41,999 nucleotides of DNA from positions 1 through 41,999 of the forward strand of contig JAILRW010000087.1 of NCBI GenBank assembly GCA_024698005.1, given 5' to 3'. Position 1 is the stretch's first letter. Each line of letters starts with the position of its first letter. Of this stretch, positions 32,480 through 40,667 are shown piece by piece. Source of the DNA: Sphaerochaetaceae bacterium. GTDB lineage: Bacteria > Spirochaetota > Spirochaetia > Sphaerochaetales > Sphaerochaetaceae. The notes under the pieces were generated by a model that searched no databases, was not told the origin of the DNA, and was given only the letters and a program-made list of their open reading frames with translations. The position numbers and the translations under genes were made by a program.

Positions 32480-32508
32480 GGGAGAAGATATCTTCTCCCT
32501 CTTTTTTT
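32480..32508 (+). terminator. Terminator of pta
   Basis: A 9-bp perfect stem, GGGAGAAGA and TCTTCTCCC with a 2-base loop by pairing, is followed by TCTTTTTTT. Confidence 0.92.
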
Positions 32509-32510
32509 GC

Positions 32511-32548
32511 AAAAAAAATACTCCAGCTCTTTTTAGGAACTGGAGTAT
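32511..32548 (-). terminator. Terminator of the efflux operon
   Basis: ATACTCCAG and CTGGAGTAT form a perfect 9-bp stem, followed on the minus strand by a run of T (32518-32511). It lies 10 bases after the PII-like gene's stop. Confidence 0.88.
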
Positions 32549-32558
32549 CTTCTTCTAT

Positions 32559-32846
32559 TTAGATTTCTTCACAAGGGGTTATGAAGCAAGCAATACCATC
32601 ATCAGGGAAGTCTCTCCTTAGAGAGTTTATCACCATCCTTATCGGTTCAACTTCTTCTTCGCGCACTACAATCATGTAGTGCACGTTTTCCTGAGGCCAT
32701 ACTTCATTTCCAAGCTTAGGGTTCTGATTTCCCTTGCCAAAGACATTCTCAACCTTTGTGTAGTGCTGAGCGATGCCTCTGACTTCACAACGGTGCATGA
32801 AGTCATTATCGATAGCTGCTGACATTATAATTTCAAGCTTTTGCAT
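32559..32846 (-). CDS. PII-like small protein linked to the RND pump
   Basis: A 95-residue protein, MQKLEIIMSAAIDNDFMHRCE and onward. The predicted order is strand, helix, strand, loop, strand, helix, strand (VHYMIVVREEEVEPIRMVINSLRRDF, ending GIACFITPCEEI). This is the ferredoxin-like PII/CutA class of fold, with a loop VFGKGNQNPKLG where PII has its T-loop. The uridylylation-site tyrosine of classical GlnB is not evident. Start ATG 32846 follows GGAGG and overlaps the last codons of the pump gene. A co-translated PII-like partner suggests a trimeric sensor or metal/nucleotide-binding modulator of the pump. This is inference. Confidence 0.65.
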   Translation of the reverse strand: MQKLEIIMSAAIDNDFMHRCEVRGIAQHYTKVENVFGKGNQNPKLGNEVWPQENVHYMIVVREEEVEPIRMVINSLRRDFPDDGIACFITPCEEI

Positions 32847-35800
32847 ACTTTTCATCCTCCATAAGTGCTTCCTGGAGTTCCTTCTGCTTTCTCTTGATAG
32901 ATCTCTTTTCCTTGCCCCTACCAAAGATATAGTAGAGAGTAGGCATCATAAAGAGTGTCATAAGAGTAGAGAAGGTTAGTCCTCCGAGAACTGTCTGTCC
33001 GATTGGTACTGAGAATTCAGCACCTTCACCTGGGAAGAATCCCATTGGAACAAGGGCAAGGACAGTAGTAAGAGTTGTCATCAAGATAGGTCTAAGTCTT
33101 GATCTTGCTGCTTCAACACAGGCCTCTTCAAGATTAAGTCCTCTCTTCTGCATGAGGCTAATGTAGTCAACAAGTACAATACCATTATTTACAACGATAC
33201 CAACCAGGATAAGACAGCCAACAGCAGTTATGACGTTGAAAGGAAGTCCTGTTACTGTGTAGATAGCAACGATACCAATGACAGCAAGTGGCATTGAGAA
33301 AAGGACGATGAAAGGCTTGAGGAAGCTTTCAAACTGTGCGGCCATTACTGCGAATACCATCAGGATAGCTACGATGATGATTTCTGTGAATGTCTTGATA
33401 GCATTCATCATGCTTTCATAGTCACCTGAGTAGTCGATGATGACATCATCTCTGAGTGGAATATTGTCGTCAATAATCTTTGCAATCTCCTTCTGAGTCT
33501 CAGAAAGTGGTTTAAGACCAGTAGAGGATGCAGAAACAGTTACTATACGGCTCTGATTCTCTCTGGAGATTGAAAGAGCTGTCTTTGATTCAACGATGGT
33601 TGCAAATGCTGAAAGTGGAACCTGGGTGCCGAAAGAACTCTTGACCATGATATCTTCGAGGTCGAGCTGTGTTGCCTTGTCTTCCTTTGGTAGGGTAAGG
33701 ATAACATCGACATCCTCGCCTTGTTCTCTATAGCGGGCAAAGGTTGATCCTCCAATATTTGCCTTGACTTCTGCGTTTGCTGTTGCAATGTTGATTCCAA
33801 GTGAATACATCTTGTCTCTGTCATATTTGATAGTCAACTGAGGTGTACCATCTTCCATTGATGAGTCAACATCTTTTACGTAATCACCAGCTTTCTCTTC
33901 AAGTAGCTTTACAATCTGGCTGGAAACCTCTCTTACTGCATCGAGGTCAGTGGAGATGACCTTTACTGCAATACCTGAAGAGCCACCCATTGCAGAGGTA
34001 GTTGACGATTCAGAGACTGTAATCTTTGCTTCAGGGAAGTCGTCCTTGATATGTTCTACTTTTGCCTTGGCCGTTGTTCCGTTGTCCCAGCCTTCTTCTC
34101 TTTCACTAGCATTGTAGAACATGTACATGATAGTACCAGTGTTAGAACCACCAGAACCTCCCATCATCATCGAAGAACCGATCATGACTGCATTTGTCTT
34201 CACACCCTTTAATTCAGTTGAAAGTGCTTTGTCTATTCTGGTAATAGTATCTCTTGTCGTCTCAAGATCGGTTCCCTGAGCAAGCTCTACGTTTACAGTC
34301 AGAGAAGTAGATTCCTGTTCTGGCATGTATGTAAAGCCGATAGACATTGCCATTTTGATTGATAGAACAAACAAGATAAGAATTACAGCAATAAAGATAG
34401 TCTTGTGATGAAGGACCCATCTTACTGCCTTTGCATAGCCATTATCCAGACCAGAGAAGATCTTTTCAGTGACGTAAAAGAACTTCTTATTCTTTCTTGT
34501 CTTAAGGTTCTTGGTAACAAGGTACTTGCTAGAAAGTACAGGTACGAGTGTTATAGCAACAACAAGAGAAGAGAGGAGAGAATATACAATAGTCAAGGAA
34601 AGCTGATCAAAAATCTGACCAAGAATACCAAGCTGCTTCTTGTACATTACCAAGGGGAGGAATACACAGATTGTAGTCAAGGTAGAAGAAGTAATAGCCA
34701 TTACCATTTCTTCTGAGCCCAGAATAGCTGCAACTGTAGGTTTTGTTCCTCGTTCCTGATATGAGAAGATATTCTCAAGAACAACGACTGCATTATCGAC
34801 AAGCATACCTACACCAAGTGCGAGTCCAGAGAGAGTCATGAGGTTCAATGAGAAGCCAGAATAATACATCAACAGCATTGTAATTATGATTGAAACAGGA
34901 ATTGTAATGCCAATGATGAAGGTTGACTTGATCGCTCTGAGGAACACAAGGAGTACAAGAATTGCAAATACTGCACCTGTTATAGCAGAGGATGCAACAT
35001 TATCGATAGCATTCTCGATTTCTTCTGCTGTGTTATATACAACCTGGATTTCACAGTCTGATGGGATGATGCTTTCGAGCTCATCGATCTTATTGAGAAT
35101 TTTGTTTGCAGTTGCAACACTGTTCTTTCCTGTCTGTTTGGAAACAGTAAGAGCTACACATTCATCCCCTTTTGAATAGGTGAAGGAATCTGCGTCCTTG
35201 TATCCATCGTATACATCGGCAATCTCGTTGAGCTTGATCTGATGCATCTGTCCATCAGAGCTGGCCTTGTAGCTGATAACAGTATTTCCGATTTCTTCTA
35301 CGCTTGTGAAAAGACCATCAGCCTGGACAGAATATTCGATACCATTTTCAACAATGTTACCGACAGAAGAGTTCATGTTCTGTGCTGCAATCATCTGACC
35401 AACAGAGGAGAAGGTGAGTCCGTAAGCATCGAGTCTATCCTTAGGGATTTCAACTCTGATTGCTCTTTCACGACCACCCATGAGTGATACAGATGCAACA
35501 CCATCAAGCTGTTCAATTCTTGGTGAAACGACATCATTTGCAATTTTCTTGATTTCATCTGCTGTTCTTGTAGATGAATTCATTACGAGGACCATGATAG
35601 GCATCATGGAAGGGTCAAGCTTCATCAAGATTGGGCTGTCTGCATCCTCTGGAAGATAATCTCTGACAAGATCGATTCTATCACGCGCTGTGATGGAAAC
35701 ATCGTCGAGATTTGTTCCAACCTCAAACTCCATCATGATCATGGACTGTCCTTCACTTGAAGTGCTGGACAATTTTTTTATACCAGATACAGAGGAAAGC

Positions 35801-36009
35801 GAACTTTCCAATGTCTTGGTTACCTTATCTTCAACTTCTTCAGGGCTTGCATTCCTGTAGGTTGTCATAACAATGACATAAGGTATATCGAGATCAGGAA
35901 TGAGCTCGATTGCAAGCTTCTGTGCACTGTTCAGACCGAGCAGTATTAGGAGGATGAAGATGATAAGTACGGTAACTGGTTTACGTACACTAGTTCTAGA
36001 AATTGACAT
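32833..36009 (-). CDS. RND efflux pump, inner-membrane permease (HAE1/AcrB type)
   Basis: A 1058-residue proton-driven transporter with the usual duplicated layout of twelve membrane helices and two large periplasmic loops. The N-terminus has RKPVTVLIIFILLILLG and ELIPDLDIPYVIV. The fourth-helix motif GMLVDNAVVVLEN keeps one of the two proton-relay acidic residues of AcrB; the second is Asn, as in many non-proteobacterial pumps. The last helices end in TLYYIFGRGKEK. The periplasmic insertion contains the glycine- and methionine-rich SSMMMGGSGGSNTG, which is unusual. It is co-transcribed with tolC and the fusion protein. Substrates are unknown. Confidence 0.93.
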   Translation of the reverse strand: MSISRTSVRKPVTVLIIFILLILLGLNSAQKLAIELIPDLDIPYVIVMTTYRNASPEEVEDKVTKTLESSLSSVSGIKKLSSTSSEGQSMIMMEFEVGTNLDDVSITARDRIDLVRDYLPEDADSPILMKLDPSMMPIMVLVMNSSTRTADEIKKIANDVVSPRIEQLDGVASVSLMGGRERAIRVEIPKDRLDAYGLTFSSVGQMIAAQNMNSSVGNIVENGIEYSVQADGLFTSVEEIGNTVISYKASSDGQMHQIKLNEIADVYDGYKDADSFTYSKGDECVALTVSKQTGKNSVATANKILNKIDELESIIPSDCEIQVVYNTAEEIENAIDNVASSAITGAVFAILVLLVFLRAIKSTFIIGITIPVSIIITMLLMYYSGFSLNLMTLSGLALGVGMLVDNAVVVLENIFSYQERGTKPTVAAILGSEEMVMAITSSTLTTICVFLPLVMYKKQLGILGQIFDQLSLTIVYSLLSSLVVAITLVPVLSSKYLVTKNLKTRKNKKFFYVTEKIFSGLDNGYAKAVRWVLHHKTIFIAVILILFVLSIKMAMSIGFTYMPEQESTSLTVNVELAQGTDLETTRDTITRIDKALSTELKGVKTNAVMIGSSMMMGGSGGSNTGTIMYMFYNASEREEGWDNGTTAKAKVEHIKDDFPEAKITVSESSTTSAMGGSSGIAVKVISTDLDAVREVSSQIVKLLEEKAGDYVKDVDSSMEDGTPQLTIKYDRDKMYSLGINIATANAEVKANIGGSTFARYREQGEDVDVILTLPKEDKATQLDLEDIMVKSSFGTQVPLSAFATIVESKTALSISRENQSRIVTVSASSTGLKPLSETQKEIAKIIDDNIPLRDDVIIDYSGDYESMMNAIKTFTEIIIVAILMVFAVMAAQFESFLKPFIVLFSMPLAVIGIVAIYTVTGLPFNVITAVGCLILVGIVVNNGIVLVDYISLMQKRGLNLEEACVEAARSRLRPILMTTLTTVLALVPMGFFPGEGAEFSVPIGQTVLGGLTFSTLMTLFMMPTLYYIFGRGKEKRSIKRKQKELQEALMEDEKYAKA

Positions 36010-36023
36010 CTTTTCTCCTATTA

Positions 36024-36920
36024 TTAGTTATTGATAATTCTTACTTTTGCACCATCAGAAAGGAGTGTCTGGCCTCTTGTGACAAGTTTGTCACCAGCTT
36101 TTAGACCTTTTGTGATCTCAGCATTAGAACCCTCTCTGATACCAATTTCTACTTCAGTCTTGACTGCCTGGTCTCCACTGATAATGAAAACATAGGAACT
36201 ATCGTTTGTGACTGTTACAGCAGAATATGGGATAACAACAACATCGTCCTTTTCTTCTGTAATTACGTTAAGGCGAGCATACATACCTGCGATTACTCTA
36301 TCATCATCCTTATCAAGCTTTGCCTTGATGCTTCTTGATCTTGTGGTTGTGTCGAGAGTAGGGCTTGTATATGTAATGGTTGCACCAAACACTTCTCCTG
36401 GGAATGCATCGAATGTAACGATTGCTTTGTTTCCCTTCTTGACTGTATTTACGTACTTCTCGATTACATTGAAAGAAATCTCAAGGTCATCCAGTGTCTG
36501 TACTACTGCAATAGGACTTGCCTGACTTACTGTACTACCGTAGGAAACATTGACCTTGGTCACTGTTCCATCAAGAGTGGATTTGACAGGGGAGAAGTTA
36601 TACTTCTGACCTGCTCTGGATGGGTCGACAGTTGCAATTACCTGATCTTTTGTTACTTCAGTACCTTCCTCTACAAGGATGCTGGCAATCTTGCCTGCAG
36701 CGTCTGGAAGAATTGTTACTGAATCCTTTGCTGTGACTGTGCCACCAAACTTGTGATACTGGGTGATAGTACCTGCTTCAACTGTTGAAACAGATACAGG
36801 AGTGGTAATCACTGCATCCTCTTTGACAGTCACAGTCTTCTGGGACTGTTCCTTGGAGCAGGAAGTGAATGTGAGAGCAACAACGATTGCTGCAATGATG
36901 ATTACATTTTTTCTATTCAT
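36024..36920 (-). CDS. RND membrane-fusion lipoprotein
   Basis: The periplasmic adaptor linking pump and TolC, 298 residues, with a lipoprotein signal ending FTSC. The lipoyl/barrel-sandwich motif is split around residues 65-125 (AGKIASILVEEGTEVTKDQVIATV, then LDGTVTKVNVSYGSTVSQASPI). The beta-barrel and membrane-proximal domains follow (GEVFGATITYTSP, IPYSAVTVTNDSSYVFII, LKAGDKLVTRGQTLLSDG). There is almost no alpha-helical hairpin, as in short adaptors. It lies between tolC and the pump and has AAAGGAA before its start. Confidence 0.92.
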   Translation of the reverse strand: MNRKNVIIIAAIVVALTFTSCSKEQSQKTVTVKEDAVITTPVSVSTVEAGTITQYHKFGGTVTAKDSVTILPDAAGKIASILVEEGTEVTKDQVIATVDPSRAGQKYNFSPVKSTLDGTVTKVNVSYGSTVSQASPIAVVQTLDDLEISFNVIEKYVNTVKKGNKAIVTFDAFPGEVFGATITYTSPTLDTTTRSRSIKAKLDKDDDRVIAGMYARLNVITEEKDDVVVIPYSAVTVTNDSSYVFIISGDQAVKTEVEIGIREGSNAEITKGLKAGDKLVTRGQTLLSDGAKVRIINN

Positions 36921-36932
36921 ATTGTAATTCCT

Positions 36933-38222
36933 TTATCGGATATTCTGCTGAGTTGCATACTCAAGATCGATGAGTGCAGATAGGTAGTCGAACTGACTGG
37001 AAAGTCTTCCCAGCTTAGCCTGTTCTAGAGCATATTCTGAATCCTTCAATGTAAGGTAATCGGTTGTACCATTGTTGTAGGACTCTTCTGTCATTGCATA
37101 GCTTTTCTCTGCTAGCTGAACAGTTCTATCAAAGTTGGAAATCTGCTCCTTTGTGGTCTTGATCCTATCAAGCAATGAAAGGATTTCAATCTTTGCTCCC
37201 TCTTCTGCCATTCTATATTGGACATTAAGATTTTTCTCTGTCTCATTGAGCTTCTTGATATTCTGCTGAACTGAAGACTGAGGGAAAAGGTTTGTCAGAT
37301 TGTAGGCAACAGTAAGGGTAACCTTTCCTGATGCATCAATATAGTTCTTTGATTTTGTCCAGTTATCACCATCAATGTTGATATATGGACTATGGGAAGC
37401 AGAAAGATTGAAAGATGGTAGGAATGCCTGTTCTCTTAATGCTCTTCTGTTAAGGTTGATAAGCTTTGCAGAATTGGTGATACTGCTGAGATCATATCTC
37501 ATTCCGATGTTATCGAGCATCTTATCTTCCTCGATATCTACAATCTTCAGATCAACAGGGTCTGTGAGATTGATCTCCTCATTGATGTCTAGGCCAAGGA
37601 GGAATGCGAAACTTCTTTTGTTAGCAGCAAGAGATAGTTCTACTTCATCAACTTCAGGCTTTGCATTCTCATATGTTACCTCAGTGTTAAGTACATAGAT
37701 TTCTGGAACAAAGCCATTTTCATAGTCAATTCTTGCCTGATCCATTCTATCTTTCTTAATCTGAAGAGAATTCTTCTGGATATTAAGGGACTCCTCGAGA
37801 AGAACGATTGCATAGTAAAGCTTTTCAACATCAACCTTAAGTTCTGCCTTTGCCTGCTCATAGGTAAGGAGACCATTGAGATAGCTCTGCTTTGTTGCCT
37901 TGATGGATGTGATCATTGCTGGCGAGAAGCTAAAGCTGAAGCTGAAATTGAAATTCAGAAAAGGATCGTTTTCTGGATATGATGGGCTGTACCTATTGTT
38001 CCTTCCTAGAGTGCCTGTTGCATTTATAGAAGGAAGCAAAGTACCCCAAGAATCCTTGCTTTGTCTTTTTAGTGAAGCGAGCTCAAGCTTTGCACTTTCC
38101 ATCTGTAGGCTTGAGTTAAGTGCCAGATCCACTGCCTCATCAACACTGATATCCCTTGCTGGAAGGGATGTGATAATTAGAGCAATAAGGATCAAGAGTG
38201 ACACGATCTTGTTTGCTTTCAT
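36933..38222 (-). CDS. TolC-type outer-membrane channel
   Basis: A 429-residue protein with a signal peptide (LLILIALIITSLPA) and two OEP repeats, each with long coiled-coil helices: SVDEAVDLALNSSLQMESAKLELASLKRQ in the first, and LDRIKTTKEQISNFDRTVQLAEKSYAMTEESYNNGTTDYLTLKDSEYALEQAKL in shorter pieces in the second. The YNNGTTDYL motif is diagnostic. It starts behind AAGGAGA and overlaps the stop of the regulator gene by 4 bases, so regulator and pump are one operon. Confidence 0.92.
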   Translation of the reverse strand: MKANKIVSLLILIALIITSLPARDISVDEAVDLALNSSLQMESAKLELASLKRQSKDSWGTLLPSINATGTLGRNNRYSPSYPENDPFLNFNFSFSFSFSPAMITSIKATKQSYLNGLLTYEQAKAELKVDVEKLYYAIVLLEESLNIQKNSLQIKKDRMDQARIDYENGFVPEIYVLNTEVTYENAKPEVDEVELSLAANKRSFAFLLGLDINEEINLTDPVDLKIVDIEEDKMLDNIGMRYDLSSITNSAKLINLNRRALREQAFLPSFNLSASHSPYINIDGDNWTKSKNYIDASGKVTLTVAYNLTNLFPQSSVQQNIKKLNETEKNLNVQYRMAEEGAKIEILSLLDRIKTTKEQISNFDRTVQLAEKSYAMTEESYNNGTTDYLTLKDSEYALEQAKLGRLSSQFDYLSALIDLEYATQQNIR

Positions 38223-39367
38223 ATATTCTCCTTGTTATCGGTATATATTCCGTACCTTATATATTCATAGATAGAGAAGATGTTGTTCTCCCTGTCTTTC
38301 ATAGATTGTGTTCTTGCTGTCATGCTTTGTACAACAGCAAGTAGAAAGCACCAGTATTTGAGATGCTCAATATTTGAATCATGCTTGAGATAGATATCCT
38401 TGATAGGGATACTGTCTATCATCCTGTAAAAAAAGTCCGTATCTTTGTTTTTCCTAAGTGAGTAGTAGTTGTGATCGAGGCTAAGCAAGATTATGAACCA
38501 GGTAAGATCAGGGGAAAGAGATACGTAGTTAATGATAAAGGAAAACATTGAAATGAGTTTTTCGTTGTCCTTCTCATATCGGTCCATGTTCCTTCTAAGT
38601 GGCTCTATCAGATTCTTGAACTCTTTGCTTGCTGTATATTCAATCATCTCTTCCTTGGTTGTGAATTTTGAATATAACGTACTTTCTGCCTGGCCCAATT
38701 CTTGAGCTATGTTCTTTATCGTGATGGAAGAAATACCATTCCTTACAATGATTGAACTTAGCGCACTTAGATATTTGTCTTCCTTGATATCACTCTGCTC
38801 AGGAATGCAAGAAATAAAGATCTCATGAACTCTCTTCCTATCAATATCTGGTAGATCCAGGATTCCATTATCTAGACAGGTGATTATATGTTGCACCAAA
38901 TTATCGATATCTGCTTCTTTGACGTCTCTTCTGTTCTTATATAGTTCTTCAACATGAGAGCTTATAAGAGTGGATAGAAAAAGATAGGCAACTGTATCCT
39001 CTTTATAGCCTTTGTTGATGATGATCTGAGATAGTTTCACACGCAAGAATGAACTCTTCATGACATGCATGAACATCAAACGCATATGTGAATAATTCTT
39101 GATGGAATATGATGTGAAGAATTTCAGTATTGGCCCAATGTCTTCTGGGGTCTGTTCGGCAACTTGGAAAAATTCTGAAATCTCTTCATTCATTATTCTT
39201 TCAATTTCATCATCAAGATCCTTTTTGTTCTTGAAATGTCTGTAAATTGCAGCTTTTGAAATGCCAATATTTGCAACAATATCTGACAGACTTGGATTGT
39301 CCATAGGATGCTCAGATATCAGCTTGATGGCAGATTCGATGATTTCTTGTCTTGTGTTTCTTTTCAT
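38219..39367 (-). CDS. Double-headed TetR-family regulator of the efflux operon
   Basis: A 382-residue protein, about twice the normal TetR length. A TetR_N helix-turn-helix lies at residues 26-50 (LSDIVANIGISKAAIYRHF, NKKDL). A second complete one lies at about 213-242 (ITIKNIAQELGQAESTLYSKF, then TTKEEM). Each is followed by helical ligand-domain-like sequence. Start ATG 39367 has no Shine-Dalgarno sequence; upstream in-frame ATG 39424 lies in the promoter. The promoter TTGACA/TATATT is immediately upstream of the palindrome 39373-39394, so autorepression is likely. It is the first gene of the tolC-fusion protein-pump-PII operon. The tandem form would act as a pseudo-dimer in one chain. Confidence 0.87.
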   Translation of the reverse strand: MKRNTRQEIIESAIKLISEHPMDNPSLSDIVANIGISKAAIYRHFKNKKDLDDEIERIMNEEISEFFQVAEQTPEDIGPILKFFTSYSIKNYSHMRLMFMHVMKSSFLRVKLSQIIINKGYKEDTVAYLFLSTLISSHVEELYKNRRDVKEADIDNLVQHIITCLDNGILDLPDIDRKRVHEIFISCIPEQSDIKEDKYLSALSSIIVRNGISSITIKNIAQELGQAESTLYSKFTTKEEMIEYTASKEFKNLIEPLRRNMDRYEKDNEKLISMFSFIINYVSLSPDLTWFIILLSLDHNYYSLRKNKDTDFFYRMIDSIPIKDIYLKHDSNIEHLKYWCFLLAVVQSMTARTQSMKDRENNIFSIYEYIRYGIYTDNKENI

Positions 39368-39372
39368 GATTT

Positions 39373-39394
39373 TGTAACCGAATTTTCGGTAACA
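39373..39394. promoter_or_regulatory. Palindromic operator 1 (regulator/efflux promoter)
   Basis: A 22-bp near-palindrome with halves TGTAACCGAA and TTCGGTAACA around a central TT, 5 bases upstream of the regulator start and directly downstream of its -10 box. A repressor bound here would block transcription start. Confidence 0.75.
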
Positions 39395-39424
39395 AATATA
39401 TAAATGTAATAGTACTGATGTCAA
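39395..39424 (-). promoter_or_regulatory. Promoter of the efflux operon
   Basis: Minus strand TTGACA (39424-39419), 18-base spacer, TATATT (39400-39395); TATATA with a 16-base spacer is the alternative. It lies between operators 1 and 2. Confidence 0.7.
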
Positions 39425-39452
39425 TCGATTTCAAGAAAAATATACAAAAAAA

Positions 39453-39474
39453 TGGAAACGAAAATTCGTTAACA
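39453..39474. promoter_or_regulatory. Palindromic operator 2
   Basis: Read on the minus strand, it matches operator 1 at 17 of 22 positions; both share halves of the form TGTTAnCGAA and TTCGnTTnCA. It lies 80 bp from operator 1, centre to centre, and upstream of the divergent gene's promoter. The rest of 39425-39527 is AT-rich without a gene. Confidence 0.65.
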
Positions 39475-39527
39475 TTTTATAAAATTTCAATATTTCATTC
39501 AGGATAATCAAATTAGCTTAAATTGGT

Positions 39528-39556
39528 TTGTCGTTTGACTCGAAGATTGTTATAGT
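39528..39556 (+). promoter_or_regulatory. Leaderless-type promoter of the divergent membrane-protein gene
   Basis: TTGTCG (39528-39533), 17-base spacer, TATAGT (39551-39556), then exactly 7 bases to ATG 39564. No Shine-Dalgarno sequence is present. Confidence 0.55.
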
Positions 39557-39563
39557 TAAAGTC

Positions 39564-40667
39564 ATGGAGATGAATGGTAATAGAAACGATTATGCATTCA
39601 AGAAAGCAATAGAGTTGGCTCAGGATGTTGACATCGAGCCAATAAATTACCCAGAGAATTCCAGCTTTGATGAAAAGCAGGAAGGGGAAGAGATACTGCT
39701 TTTGAAGGAGATTGCCAGCAACGAGGATATGCCTGAAGATGCCAGGAAGTCTGCAGCTTCAGCACTTATGTTCAGTCTGTCACCTCTTGAAAAATTAAAA
39801 GATAAGTTACCTATAAAAAATAGAAAAGCTAAGAAGAATACTATCGTTTCCAAGGTCTTTTCCAAGGCGATTAACAAGATAAAGAATGATCCTGAAAAGA
39901 CGATGCAGATAGTAGATAATCTCCCCCCAGGGCTCAAGAAGTTTGGTATGAAGACCTTTGGTATAGTTGGTGGTGCTGTTGTTGGTGCGAAGATGGGGGC
40001 CATGGCAGGTAGCTTTGCTGGGGACTATCTGGGAGAAAATCAACTATCTGAAGTCTACAAGAATCTGAAAAAGATGAATGAAGAACTGGTCGAGAAGGAA
40101 AAGCAGCTCAGGGAAACACTCATACAGACTGCAAAGAATTATCTTTCTTCCCAGATCAGCAAGTTCATCAAGATTTCATTTTCAAACAAATATAGAAGAA
40201 GTCTTGAAATCCTGCTTCTCTATCTTTTCTCGATAATGTTCTCTGTTTCTCCAATATTTGGAAAGAGGATAAGCTCCTATATAGCAGCTCTGTTGATGGC
40301 AGCTTCTATTGCTCTCTTTTTGATAGGAGTAATCAGAACAACAAGATCTCTGTTTCCATATGTAAGGAGTATCTATAAGGAAAAGTCTGTTGTAAACGGG
40401 GTACTCGTTGAGTTGAAGAAGCTGAATGAAAGCTTTGCAAAGGGTGAGAAGTTGATTCAGAGCATGAATATCACTTTGACAGATCGGGAACTGATGCCAC
40501 TTGTAAAGGAAGTACTGAGACTATTTAAAAAGCAGATAATCATCTATATCGTTGGCTTTATCATGATCACCATGGGATTCTTCCTGATCAAGCATGGTGT
40601 AATCCTTCAGACAACAGAGCTATCTGCACTCCAGATAATTCTCTATCCATTCTTTGCATTGAAGTAA
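39564..40667 (+). CDS. Membrane protein with glycine-zipper and coiled coil, unknown function
   Basis: A 367-residue protein. The N-terminal 110 residues are soluble and basic. A glycine-zipper-like stretch (GIVGGAVVGAKMGAMAGSF) lies at about residues 133-151. It is followed by a coiled coil (SEVYKNLKKMNEELVEKEKQL). Two membrane helices follow at about 213-260, then a second helical region, and a C-terminal membrane helix (IIIYIVGFIMITMGFFLI). I know no family. Start ATG 39564 is 7 bases after a TATAGT box; TTG 39528 upstream would overlap the -35 box. The gene is divergent from the efflux regulator and shares its control region with operator 2. Its stop abuts the convergent ABC-F stop with no gap. 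Confidence 0.75.
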   Translation: MEMNGNRNDYAFKKAIELAQDVDIEPINYPENSSFDEKQEGEEILLLKEIASNEDMPEDARKSAASALMFSLSPLEKLKDKLPIKNRKAKKNTIVSKVFSKAINKIKNDPEKTMQIVDNLPPGLKKFGMKTFGIVGGAVVGAKMGAMAGSFAGDYLGENQLSEVYKNLKKMNEELVEKEKQLRETLIQTAKNYLSSQISKFIKISFSNKYRRSLEILLLYLFSIMFSVSPIFGKRISSYIAALLMAASIALFLIGVIRTTRSLFPYVRSIYKEKSVVNGVLVELKKLNESFAKGEKLIQSMNITLTDRELMPLVKEVLRLFKKQIIIYIVGFIMITMGFFLIKHGVILQTTELSALQIILYPFFALK

